This document shows, piece after piece, positions 10,972 through 20,550 of a stretch of 64,000 nucleotides of DNA. Below the pieces are notes generated by a model that was given only the letters and a program-made list of their open reading frames with translations, searched no databases and was not told the origin of the DNA. The stretch covers positions 526,001 to 590,000 of the forward strand of contig JAWQUS010000009.1 in the NCBI GenBank assembly GCA_036365455.1. Reading direction: 5' to 3'. The position numbers and the translations under genes are program-made. The DNA comes from Macrosoma leucophasiata (lineage: Eukaryota; Arthropoda; Insecta; Lepidoptera; Hedylidae). The stretch's first letter is position 1. Every line of letters begins with the position of its first letter.

Positions 10972-11290
10972 GCGCGCATGGCCCCGCGGTTAAGCGGTAC
11001 GGGCGCGGTCGGATGTGTGATGGGTGACCGCTAGTAGAGAATTAAAATGCGCGTGTCTGTGCTTCGGAGGACACGTTTACCCGTCGGTCCCGGTTGCTAT
11101 CGATAGATCATCAGTTGAACGTCGCGCACGCGAGGCGCGCGGCGCAGCAGCAGCACCGGGGCCCCCTCTGCTGCGGCTTCTTCCGGCCTGTCATGCAGGT
11201 CGGCGTTGGATGCCCTGGGATTCAAGGGCTTCGTTGGAGGATGCACGCATCGTCAGTCGAGAGAGGGTGGAGGCTTTATTATTGTTTTTT
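10972..11290 (+). repeat. 5S-headed SINE joined to GC-rich body G
   Basis: The head (10972-11110) contains GCGGTTAAGCGGTACGGGCG and GATGGGTGACCGCTAG, matching the order of the 5S rRNA internal control region (GTTAAGC ... GATGGGTGACCGC). It is followed by the family E segment GTCGGTCCCGGTTGCTATCG. From about 11111 a GC-rich body of about 170 bp (CGCGCGGCGCAGCAGCAGC, GGATTCAAGGGCTTCG) replaces the usual family E body. This body recurs alone, inverted, at 57655-57825. Short frames across it are shadows of the repeat. Confidence 0.65.
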
Positions 11291-11333
11291 TATATTACTT
11301 AATTATTTTATTTTGTTCTTTTTTAAATATATA

Positions 11334-11576
11334 TTTTTTTACTGGTGGTGACAAAGCTCGCGGGCGTAGGCACCACCACATTACCTCTATCTACCGCCAA
11401 ATGGTAGTAATACCTAACTATCACAGAGAAGTACCAACTTAGGTCTCAGGGGTGGCAACGCATCTGCATTTTGACCTCTGGTTTTTATGTAGATGTCTAT
11501 AGGGCTGCAGTCATCACTTAACATCAAACATCAATGTGAGATGCATGCTTGTTCGCCACCTACGTTACAAAAAAAG
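11334..11576 (+). repeat. SINE family B with internal deletions
   Basis: Head TTTTTTTACTGGTGGTGACA, an eroded centre, then the full tail CATGCTTGTTCGCCACC with an A-run at 11569. Confidence 0.8.
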
Positions 11577-11712
11577 TTTTCTAAATACCGCAATATTTTT
11601 TAAAATATGTTTTGTTCTTATCATATTAAATTATATATATATTATCTTCCTAATAATAGACCCTTACACTTATTACAACTGTCCAAGATGCCGGAACAGA
11701 AAATAAAAATAT

Positions 11713-12047
11713 TAAAAAAAAAAAAAAAAAAAAAAAACGTAACTTCACGCCTGTAATCCCCGAAGGGGTAGGCAGAGGTAAATGCATGCATTCAAGCATA
11801 CATGCAAACACCCACGATTCGCCGGTTACGTTTTGGCCCATGTAACAGGTGGCGAGCCTGTTGACATCTCCGGGCACATTACCAAACTTTGAGGTACTGG
11901 GAAATTTCCAGAAAATGGAAAAATCCCAATAGAACCAGAGATAAAGGCTTTTTCACCATTATCTCTGATAACCCCCTACCCGGGAATCGAACCCAGGACC
12001 TCAGCGTAGTAGTAGTGGCCTGCTACCACTAGGCTACCGAGGCAGTT
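11713..12047 (-). repeat. SINE family C with target-site duplication and 3' T-tail
   Basis: AATAAAAATAT at 11702-11712 and 12048-12058 is an 11-bp exact duplication flanking the element. On the minus strand it starts at the tRNA-like head (CTGCCTCGGTAGCCTAGTGG, then GGTTCGATTCCCGGG) and ends GAAGTTACG followed by about 20 T. The tail is therefore T-rich, not A-rich, in the element's own orientation. Confidence 0.85.
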
Positions 12048-12058
12048 AATAAAAATAT

Positions 12059-12484
12059 GGTTGAACTAAACATACCTATTAGATTTTTAACTTAATATTT
12101 CCTGTACTATTCCAATAACAGTGCTGATTATAATCTATTACAACTATTTACCTAATCCCAAATAAGATTTTCCCCTATTACACGGAACAAAATCGATAGT
12201 CGGGTCCACGTACCGCTCCCGTCGCGTTCACGCTCCGTCGCGCGCTCGTTAACGTGCTGGACACGTTTTATTACGTTTGCCTTTAGTATCCGAAGAGATA
12301 AGTTGGAAAAATAGTGTAGGTAATAAATTTAATGTTTATAAACTATACACTTATGATTCTTTATATGTCGGCCTGTCTGTTACGCTTGTATGTCCAACTG
12401 CTGAGCAATTCTGCTGGCAGATTGTGATGAATAACTCAATATCATTATATTCAATATCACTGAAACTTTACCAAGTTTTTTAAG
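12059..12484. other. Unclassified non-coding stretch
   Basis: A GC-rich patch with CGCTCCCGTCGCGTTCACGC lies at about 12213-12250. No gene recognised. Confidence 0.35.
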
Positions 12485-12779
12485 TTTTTTTTTTTTTTTT
12501 ATGTCAGCGAAGTGGCAATCAAGCATGCAGTTCACATTGATGTTAAGTGATGACTGCAGCTTATAGAAACCCACACAAAGACCACGATCAAAATGCAGAT
12601 GCGTTACCACTCCTGAGGCCTAAGGTGTTATGCCTCTGTGCCGGAAATTACAGGGCCGTACATTACCACCTGACCGGAACACGATAGTGCTGAACACTAC
12701 CATTTAGCGGCAAGTATATTAGGTAATGCGGTGGTGCCTACGCCCGCGAGCTCCATCACTGGAGCTCTACCACCAGTGA
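12485..12779 (-). repeat. SINE family B, full length
   Basis: Complete minus-strand copy from the A-tail (T-run at 12485-12500) to GGAGCTCTACCACCAGT. Confidence 0.9.
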
Positions 12780-13172
12780 AAGTCTTACGAAGATATTAAA
12801 CTTTAACATCTACGTGTATAGCGAGACTTATCTCCAGTCTGAGCAAACGTAAATATTAAATTCACAAAAATTCTGCAGCGATTAGCAAGAAACTTTAAGG
12901 CTTAGATACAATGTAGTATTACCTAATATGCCGCAGCCATGACCGGGAACAGATAGTCCATAAAAATAAAAATGCAAATGTCCGCTTGTACAAAGTCACT
13001 AAACTCCGAAAGTTTTATACCGATCGCTGTGAAACTTTTGCACAACGTTGCATTTAATATCACGCTTGTTTTATATACCCAATATTGTCGCTGAAATTTA
13101 AATAGTTTTGGACGCAATAATACCAAACTTGGTACCGATACTGAGTTCAGTTAGATTAGAAACAATTGTTAT
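12780..13172. other. Unclassified non-coding stretch
   Basis: No supported feature. Confidence 0.35.
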
Positions 13173-13275
13173 TTTTTATGTCATGAAGTGTTAAACTGGC
13201 ATACAGTTGATGATAAGCTAATACTGTAGCCTGTAAAACTATATACGTAGATGCGTTGCCACTGCTGAGTTCTGA
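13173..13275 (-). repeat. SINE family B fragment, diverged
   Basis: TTTTTTATGTCATGAAGTG through GATGCGTTGCCACTGCTGAG, the 3' third only. Confidence 0.6.
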
Positions 13276-13309
13276 ACTGCCTATCCTAGCGTTCCGTACT
13301 TAAAGTATA

Positions 13310-13666
13310 CTCAAGAAACCCTACCAATACCCCACTAACTTTTTGTATGAAGAGAGTAAGGTTCTGAACGACAGACAATTATTTATACTTAGACAAGTGA
13401 CTAAGGTTCACAAAAGCATTGTAGGTACGGAGGAGCACTGTAAAATGTTAACGCGGCGTTGCTACTACATCACATTACCTACTATAAATACCGCATTTGC
13501 TAGGCGTTTTAGTCCATATGTCGATACAAGGATCTATAACAAAGTTACAAAGACATGTGACATTAAGACTCTCAGTCTAAAAGAGGCTAAAAGTAAATTG
13601 ATAATCTGGTTGCAAAAATTGACATATGACGAAACTGAACTAATACTGCAACATATTGCATAAGTG
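13310..13666 (+). pseudogene. C-terminal fragment of a LINE reverse transcriptase ORF
   Basis: An open frame of 106 codons (13343-13663) contains LPTINTAFARRFSPYVDTRI then YNKVTKTCDIKTLSLKEAKS, the layout typical of the region after the RT domain of Jockey/CR1-group LINEs (a '...LP..NT.FA...F...RIYN...' segment, then a basic helix, then a stop). No catalytic motif is present because the copy is 5'-truncated. AT-rich 3' flank (13670-13860) may be its 3' UTR. The assignment rests on family layout, so it is moderate. Confidence 0.5.
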
Positions 13667-13669
13667 TGT

Positions 13670-14390
13670 ATTATGTATATGTTAACCTGTTATTATTATT
13701 ATATATGTATATTTATATACACATTTACATTATTTACATATACATTTATATATATTTACCATTAATTATACCTACATATAATTATATTTCATATATGAAA
13801 TAATTATAACGAGTTACTTGTAATATTATGTGTATAACAGTGTTTTTACCAAAAAGAAAGAAATAGGTTTAGATATTATTTTATATTAAATTACTTTAAA
13901 AAAATTAAAATCTTGTGTCAACCGAAATGCCATGTTTGTTAAACAGTTGTTATGTCTGGCACTTCACAACACAGACCTGAGTCTAGTGTGAGGGCCACAG
14001 CTATTGTGTACTGTTACTCTGTTTTTGGCATATAAATATATTTTTTCATATTTCATTTTCATCTGCCAGAAATCACAATACAATACATTCTGATCGGTAC
14101 AGGAAGTAGAGTAGGTAACGTAGTACCTACGCCCTCGCCTCTTCACTGAAGTTCTACCATCAGTAGAAACACCAGAAGACCTATATAATAAGGAAAGCAA
14201 AGCTTTGAATGGAATACCAACACACCAACTTCGATTCTTGCATAGGAATTATGTACCTATTATCTGTATGGCTTAAAAGTTTGTGTATAATGGTACCCAC
14301 ACACATAATTTAACAAAACTGTAGTCAAAGATCATGATTTTCATCTTGAGGCATTTCAAGAGCTATGAAAACAATAATTCAACTGTAAAT
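13670..14390. other. AT-rich stretch, one SINE B head fragment
   Basis: 13680-13800 is TATATA-rich. A minus-strand family B head fragment (TACCTACGCCCTCGCC ... CTACCATCAGTAG) lies at about 14095-14170. No gene. Confidence 0.45.
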
Positions 14391-15375
14391 TACTACTGCT
14401 CATTAATGCTGTATTTCCACAAAGTGTAAGTTAATGCAAGCTAACAAAGGCACGACGTTTGAACAGAACACCAACTTGCTCGATTAAATGGAGCGAGTTT
14501 TGAACTGGTAGGCTTGTGCCCTCGACTTCTTATATTTAGTTGTGAAATGTAAAGCATATTCGTCGAGTTGATTTGCAAGAAGTTGCAGTCTAAATGTGTC
14601 CGGCGTTTTCAGTTTCGGATTATTATGTAACAGCAACCGTTAAATGTTAGTGGTATTGTATTTTGACTCATGTGCTTCGTTAATTTTACCGTTAATTTTT
14701 CCGTTAATTTTACGTTAAGTTGTTTATTTTTAATTGGCGCACATAGTTATGTATGTAGAAAAAGTATTGGGGATTTGTAAAGGGCAAGCAACATTTTTTT
14801 CTCTGCCTTCCAATGTCAGTAGTGCCTACTTGCCGGCATTTGTAATGTCGTTTTTTTTTTTTTTTTATGTAATGGAAGTGGTAAACAAGCATGCAGTTCA
14901 CATTGATGTTAAGTGATGACTGCAGCCTATAGACACCCACACAAAGACCAAGGTCAAAATGCAGATGCGTTACCACTCCTGAGGCCTAAGGTCTTATGCC
15001 TCTGTGCCGGAAATTACAGGGCCGTACATTACCACCTGACCGGAACACGATAGTGTTGAACACTACCATTTAGCGGCAAGTATATTAGGTAATGCGGTGG
15101 TGCCTACGCCCGCGAGCTCCGTCACTGGAGCTCTACCACCAGTAAAAAGTGTGTCGTGATGGGTAGTACCTATAACTTTAAAATGGTTATTTTGATTACT
15201 AGATGAATTATTGTAATTGAAACACTTTTCACCTTACGTCTGTGACAGTGAGAGTTTGTAAAGTTGAAAGGAGATCTTATAATTTTGACAGTGCGAGCAA
15301 TATGGGCTCGTCTTAGCAACATTTTATATTAAAAAGTTATTGATAGGATTAACCTTGTTTTAAAACATTAAGAGC
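14391..15375 (+). repeat. Tandem unit 1 of the 14.4-19.2 kb array
   Basis: Contains AAGTTAATGCAAGCTAACAA, TTGATTTGCAAGAAGTTGCAG and, near 14835, the right terminal repeat CTTGCCGGCATTTGTAATG, all shared with units 2-4. It continues after a SINE through ACCTTACGTCTGTGACAGTG to TTGTTTTAAAACATTAAGAG. The left terminal repeat of the embedded TIR element is missing. This is the most diverged unit. Confidence 0.8.
14851..15147 (-). repeat. SINE family B, full length, inside tandem unit 1
   Basis: Complete minus-strand copy. TGTCG occurs just before (14846-14850) and just after (about 15152), a likely short target duplication at the right terminal repeat of the TIR element. It is absent from the same site in units 2 and 3. 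Confidence 0.9.
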
Positions 15376-15384
15376 AATTAGTAC

Positions 15385-15560
15385 TTGTACTATTTATTTT
15401 TCGCAATAACACATGCGAGTGAACTTCAGAAATTAAATAAAAAAAAACGTAAAGAAAAATTTTACTTCGAGCAGGAATCGAACTTGCGACCTCAGGATAA
15501 CCAGCCCAGCCGCTTTACCACTAAGCTACCGAAGTTCCGCACCGATGCTTCAAATTTTGC
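15385..15560 (-). repeat. tRNA-like SINE, family A relative
   Basis: Minus strand: GAACTTCGGTAGCTTAGTGG (A-box region) and GGTCGCAAGTTCGATTCCTG (B-box region), followed by the family A-type tail CACATGCGAGTGAA ... TTATTGCG. The 62-codon frame here is chance. Confidence 0.65.
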
Positions 15561-15639
15561 TTTCCCGTTTTGATTTTTAACCGATTTAGGGCCGGTGAAC
15601 GACATCGAATGAATACTGTTAGTGCCTAAAATAGTGAGC

Positions 15640-15895
15640 ATCGTTTAACGTGAAACAGGTGGTGTTTGTGGATGGTGTTTATGCCAAAACAGGTGCCTAA
15701 TTGGATTTAGGTTGTTTACATGAATCACACCTCTTGGCTATTGTAAAGATAACGACTCTAATGTTGTTTACGAATTCGAGTATTTGGAGGGTAGAAATGG
15801 GCTTGTCAATGGTAAGAGAGGATCAGTTGAATTATGGTCGTCACCGTAGAATGAAGTGCTGCTCAAGCTGATTCGGTTCTTTACAGTACATTATT
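15640..15895 (-). repeat. Dispersed repeat, inverse relative of 3941-4090
   Basis: Holds AACAGGTGGTGTTTG and CAAAACAGGTG (reverse of the CACCACCTG minisatellite) and GGTCGTCACCGTAGAATGAA ... CGGTTCTTTAC, matching 3941-4090 in reverse complement. Confidence 0.6.
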
Positions 15896-15961
15896 ATATA
15901 TTATTTGTAATTTGTAACACACGAATAATTTTACGAAAACACCAATTCTAAAGTCATACTT

Positions 15962-16363
15962 ACCATTACGTCGTTACAAATGCCGGCAAGTTGGTTCTAC
16001 TCATTAATATTGCATCTGCACAAGGTGTAAGTTAATGCAAGCTAACAAAGGCTCGACGTTTGAACGGAACACCAACTTGCTCGATTAACTAGAGCGAGTT
16101 GTGAACTTGTAGGCTTGTGCCCTCGACTTCCTATATTTAGTTGTGAAATACAAAGCATATATTTGTCGAGTTGATTTGCAAGAAGTTGCAGTTTAAATGT
16201 GTCCGGCGTTTTTAGTTTCGGCTTATTATATTACAACCGTTAAATGTTGGTGGTATTGAGTGTGGAAATAGTATTGGGGACTTGTAAAGGGCAAGAAGCA
16301 CTTTGCTCTCTGCCTTTCAGTGTCAGTGGAGCTACTTGCCGGCATTTGTAATGACGTAATGGT
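15962..16363. mobile_element. Unclassified TIR element, copy in tandem unit 2
   Basis: Terminal inverted repeats of 29 bp (15962-15990, ACCATTACGTCGTTACAAAT...; 16335-16363) pair with one mismatch. The internal 345 bp has no open frame, so it is a MITE-like, non-autonomous element. Copies sit at the same place in units 3 and 4, so multiplication was by tandem duplication rather than transposition. Confidence 0.75.
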
Positions 16364-16432
16364 AGGTACCTATAAATTAAAATGGGTGTTCTTGTTACTA
16401 GATGAACTACTGTTATAAATAAAACATACATT

Positions 16433-16722
16433 TTTACTGGTGGTAGAGCTCCAGTGACGGAGCTCGCGGGCGTAGGCACCACCGCATAACCTTAATATAC
16501 TTGCCGCTATATGGTAGTGTTCTGCACTACCGTGTTTCGGTCAGGTGGTAATGTACGGCCCTGTAATTTCCGGCACAGAGGCATAACATCTAAGGCCTCA
16601 GGAGTGGTAACATATCTGCATTTTGACCTTGGTCTTTGTATGGGTGTCTATAGGCTGCAGTCATCACTTGTCATCAATGTGAACTGCATGCTTGATTGCT
16701 ATTACCATTACATTAAAAAAAA
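16433..16722 (+). repeat. SINE family B in unit 2, orthologous to 17550-17844
   Basis: Full-length copy sharing diagnostic differences with the unit 3 copy (GCCGCTATATGGTAGTGTTC, GATTGCTATTACCATTACATT). The same insertion was therefore copied with the unit. Confidence 0.9.
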
Positions 16723-16966
16723 CCTTACGTCTGTTACAGTGACAAAACGGCCAAGGGACACATTTTGACTAAGGTGTAGAGTTCGTAAAGTTGAAAAGAG
16801 ATCTTATAGTTTTGACAGTACGAGTAATATGATCTCGTCTTAGCAACATCCTATATAAAAAAAGTTATTGGTCCTTTACCTTGTTTTAAAACATTAGGTG
16901 CAATTAGTACATTATTATATAACACACGAATAATGTTACGAAAACACCAATTCTAAAGTCATACTC

Positions 16967-17361
16967 ACCATTACGTCATTACAAATGCCGGCAAGTTGGT
17001 TCTACTCATTAATATTGCATCTGCACATGGTGTAAGTTAATGCAAGCTAACAAAGGCTCGACGTTGGAACACCAACTTGCTCGATTAACTAGAGCGAGTT
17101 GTGAACTGGTAGGTTTGTACCCTGGACTTCCTATATTTAGTGGTGAAATGCAAAGCATATTCGTCGAGTTGATTTGCAAGACGTTGCAGTTTAAATGTGT
17201 CCGGCGTTTTTAGTTTCGGCTTATTATATTACAACCGTTAAATGTTGGTGGTATTGAATGTGGAAATAGTATTGGGGACTTGTAAAGGGCAAGAAGCACT
17301 TTGCTCTCTGCCTTTCAGTGTCAGTGGAGCTACTTGCCGGCATTTGTAATGACGTAATGGT
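16967..17361. mobile_element. Unclassified TIR element, copy in tandem unit 3
   Basis: 29-bp terminal repeats at 16967-16995 and 17333-17361 are exact reverse complements (ACCATTACGTCATTACAAAT... / ...ATTTGTAATGACGTAATGGT). 395 bp, no coding capacity. Confidence 0.8.
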
Positions 17362-17393
17362 AGGTACCTATAAATTGAAATGGGTGTTCTTGT

Positions 17394-17513
17394 TTTTTTT
17401 TTTTTTTTTTTTTTATTTATTTAGGACAACAATCAATTACACTCATAAAGTAACAAGGACAATTACTCGGTACATAATTTTACAAGGAGCGTAATCAACC
17501 CCGTTGTCCGTTG
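17394..17513 (-). repeat. 5'-truncated retroposon tail (poly-A, minus strand)
   Basis: About 120 bp present in unit 3 but not in unit 2. On the minus strand it ends TTGTCCTAAATAAATA followed by a long A-run (plus-strand T-run 17394-17414). It looks like the 3' end of a LINE inserted after the unit 2/unit 3 duplication. Confidence 0.7.
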
Positions 17514-17549
17514 TTACTAGATGAACTACTGTTATTAATGGTACATACA

Positions 17550-17844
17550 TTTTTACTGGTGGTAGAGCTCCAGTGACGGAGCTCGCGGGCGTCGGCACCA
17601 CCGCATAACCTTAATATACTTGCCGCTATATGGTAGTGTTCTGCACTACCGTGTTTCGGTCAGGTGGTAATGTACGGCCCTGTAATTTCCGGTACAGAGG
17701 CATAACATCTAAGGCCTCAGGAGTGGTAACATATCTGCATTTTGACCTTGGTCTTTGTATGGGTGTCTATAGGCTGCAGTCATCACTTGACATCAATGTG
17801 AACTGTATGCTTGATTGCTATTACCATTACATTAAAAAAAAAAC
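17550..17844 (+). repeat. SINE family B in unit 3
   Basis: Counterpart of 16433-16722, with only a few differences. Confidence 0.9.
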
Positions 17845-18039
17845 CTTACGTCTGTTACAGTGAGAAAACGGCCAAGGGACACATTTTGACTAAAGTGTAG
17901 ACTTCGTAAAGTTGAAAAGAGATCTTATAGTTTTGACAGTACGAGCAATATGATCTCGTCTTAGCAACATCCTATATAAAAAAGTTATTGGTAAATCCTT
18001 TACCTTGTTTTAAAACATTAGGTGCAATTAGTACATTAT

Positions 18040-18310
18040 TTTTACTGGTGGTAGAGCTCCAGTGACGGAGCTCGCGGGCGTAGGCACCACCGCATTACCT
18101 AATATACTTGTCGCTAAATGGTAGTGTTCAGCACTATCGTGTTCCGGTCAGGTGGTAATGTACGGCTCTGTAATTTCCGGCACAGAGGCATAACACCTAA
18201 TGCCTCAGGAGTGGCAGCGCATTTGCATTTTGACCTCTGGTTATTGTGTAAGTGTCTATAGGCTGCAGTCATCACTTAACATCAATGTGAACTGCACGCT
18301 TGTTTGCCAT
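18040..18310 (+). repeat. SINE family B lacking its tail
   Basis: Head to GCACGCTTGTTTGCCAT, then an abrupt change into a mariner remnant without the CTTCCATTACATAAAA tail. A deletion probably fused the two. Confidence 0.85.
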
Positions 18311-18311
18311 A

Positions 18312-18887
18312 TTTACACGGTTCATTAGGTTTCTTTCAGTGAGCTCGTGAGGTACCCAAATATCGAGCTTTTTTTTGTACCCAGCTTTTTTCAAATGCGC
18401 CAAAACAGCGTTTTGTGATCAATTCTCAGTTCTTCAGCTACGTCGTAACTACTGATATGTCGATCATGCTCCACTTTTTCAAAAATGACATCCATTTTAT
18501 CCGTAATAGGGCGGCCAGAGCGAGGTGCATTTTTGACATCAAAATTTCCGGATTGGAAACGCTTAAACCAAATTTGTGCTACTCTCACAGACACTGCACT
18601 AGGTCCATAAACATCAGAATTTTTTTTCGCGGCTTGCTTTGCATTTTTACCTTTTTTGTAGTAAAATTTTAAAATGTATCGAATTTCCTCATTAGATTCA
18701 CTCATCTTGAGAGTACGAAAAACAAATGAAAATCACACATTTGCCTAATTTGAATTTGAAGTTATGTTCTTTAAAATTTTAACTTTCAATGATACCAAAA
18801 CCAGCCAGATACAAATACTACAGCCAAAGAGATTTTATTACAAGTGCATACATACTATAATGCGAAAAGACTTTTTCCCCTACCTAT
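18312..18887 (-). pseudogene. mariner-like transposase remnant, N-terminal half
   Basis: A minus-strand frame from 18705 begins MSESNEEIRYILKFYYKKGK and has the paired helix-turn-helix arrangement of Tc1/mariner transposases (GKNAKQAAKK; RSGRPITD linker; SSYDVAEELRIDHKT). After a one-base frameshift near 18400 it continues with HLKKAGYKKKLDIWVPHELT, the conserved mariner WVPHEL motif. The catalytic DD(D/E) region is missing because the copy stops at a SINE at 18312. A TA plus GGGGAAAAAGTCTTTTCGC at about 18865-18886 looks like its terminal inverted repeat. Non-functional. Confidence 0.85.
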
Positions 18888-19190
18888 TATAACACACGAA
18901 TAATGTTACGAAAACACCAATTCAAATAAAAGTCATACTTACCATTACGTCATTACAAATGCCGGCAAGTTGGTTCTACTCATTAATATTGCATCTGCAC
19001 AAGGTGTAAGTTAATGCAAGTTTACAAGGGCTCGACGTTTGAACGGAACACCAACTTGCTCGATTAACTAGAGCGAGTTGTGAACTTGTAGGCTTGTACC
19101 CTGGACTTCCTATATTTAGTAGTGAAATGCAAAGCATATTCGTCGAGTTGATTTGCAAGAAGTTGCTTTAATGTGTCCGACGTTTTCATT
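18888..19190 (+). repeat. Tandem unit 4 of the array, truncated
   Basis: Starts TATAACACACGAATAATG, carries the left terminal repeat of the TIR element at 18941-18969 and follows unit 2/3 sequence to about 19180, then diverges. Confidence 0.8.
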
Positions 19191-20114
19191 GTTAATTATT
19201 GTAATGATAGTACAACTTTATCTAAACTACAACTTTAGCTATCACTTACCTGTTTGCTATGCAATATAGATATGTCATTTTGATGGTTCATACAAATCTT
19301 GTATGACTTCGTAAAATCTAATGGAGAAATTACGACATAGGAATATTGACATATGAATGGTAATACGGGTGAGTTATCTAGTTCTTTTAAGCATATTTGC
19401 TATATCCACAGGGATTTTTGGTTCTGCGAGTAATGGTTTGTTGAAACCTCTGAATTTTGAATTCTCGTGGTATTACCGGAACAGTATGCTGATGTGAAGA
19501 TGCGTATAGAAAATCAACGAGGTCCTGCATGGAAACAAAAAGCTGTATAGCTGTGTAACGCGCTTATATGCCTTATTTAGATAATTGCTACTTCTATTCC
19601 AAGATCTTTGAAATTGCAGCTATACTTTATCATCATGATAGCGCTAAGTTGCCATTTAGTGACAGATTAAGTACGACTTAGATTGGATCCTAGAAGTAGT
19701 GTCCATGCTTTCAAGCACAAAACCTAAAGCTCTACTATCAGTAGAAAGTTTTATTAAAACACCGATGACCAAGATATTGATCCCGATAATCGGTACTCAA
19801 CATAAACAATACTAAGACTCCAATCCCAATGAAATCGCTTAGAAACCAAACGCAAACGCAAATCCGCAGTCAGAATAATATAACAGTAGATACAAAATAA
19901 ACACGCACAAATTGAACTCAAGCTGTTTTGTTTATTACAAAAGTTAGAGTAACCTCGGCACGATTAGTTCAGAACTAACTAATATTCCAGTTTTCATTTT
20001 GTAAATACTGAAGTTTGGTCGACATTGAATACGTTTTGTATTGTTACATTGTTAAATGTAAATATGAATGGATATTGTAAATAAATGGATGTAGATATAT
20101 GTTTTTTCCCCGTG
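19191..20114. other. Unclassified non-coding stretch
   Basis: No recognisable gene, RNA or window-repeated sequence. Confidence 0.45.
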
Positions 20115-20550
20115 GTATTCTAGATTCCTTCGAGGGCGTAGACACCACCACATTACCTAATCTATCTCCCAACAAATGGTAGTGTTAAATAGAACGTGTT
20201 TCTGTTAGATTATAATATATGGTACCGTTATAACTATCACAGAGATATATTTAACGACCCGGTTAGTCCAGCGGTGTGAAACCACCGTTTGATTCGAAGG
20301 GTCGCAGGTTCGATCCCCTCACCGGGACAAATATGTGTATGGCCTACAGATATTTGTTTCGGGTCTGGGTGTTTGTGTATGTGTTGTATGAGTACAACGG
20401 CATCCACGACACAGGTTTTTAAAATACCTAATGTGGAGCTGTGAGTGTAAGCGTATATCAACTAAGGTTTCAGAGGTTGCAACGTATCTGCATTTTGACC
20501 TCTGATTTTCTTCTATATGACTATAGGCCACAGCATCCATCCGTATTATT
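20115..20550 (+). repeat. SINE family B, diverged, split by a family D SINE
   Basis: Left part 20115-20253 (GGGCGTAGACACCACCACATT ... ACTATCACAGAG), right part 20460-20550 (AAGGTTTCAGAGGTTGCAAC ... TATAGGCCACAG). The intervening sequence is family D. Confidence 0.75.
20254..20459 (+). repeat. SINE family D nested in family B
   Basis: Head GACCCGGTTAGTCCAGCGG with 6 of 7 acceptor pairs against CCGGGAC, B-box GGTTCGATCC, body GGGTCTGGGTGTTTGTGTAT, 3' end GTGAGTGTAAGCG. Plus-strand copy. Confidence 0.8.

Larger units (their letters stand above)
15895..16912 (+). repeat. Tandem unit 2 of the array
   Basis: From TTTACAGTACATTATTATAT through the TIR element, a SINE B and the block CCTTACGTCTGTTACAGTG ... 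AACATTAGGTGCAATTAGTA. Nearly identical to unit 3 over its length. Confidence 0.85.
16913..18040 (+). repeat. Tandem unit 3 of the array
   Basis: Same order as unit 2, with one extra retro-insertion at 17394-17513. Its right end is broken by a SINE B/mariner block. Confidence 0.85.
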
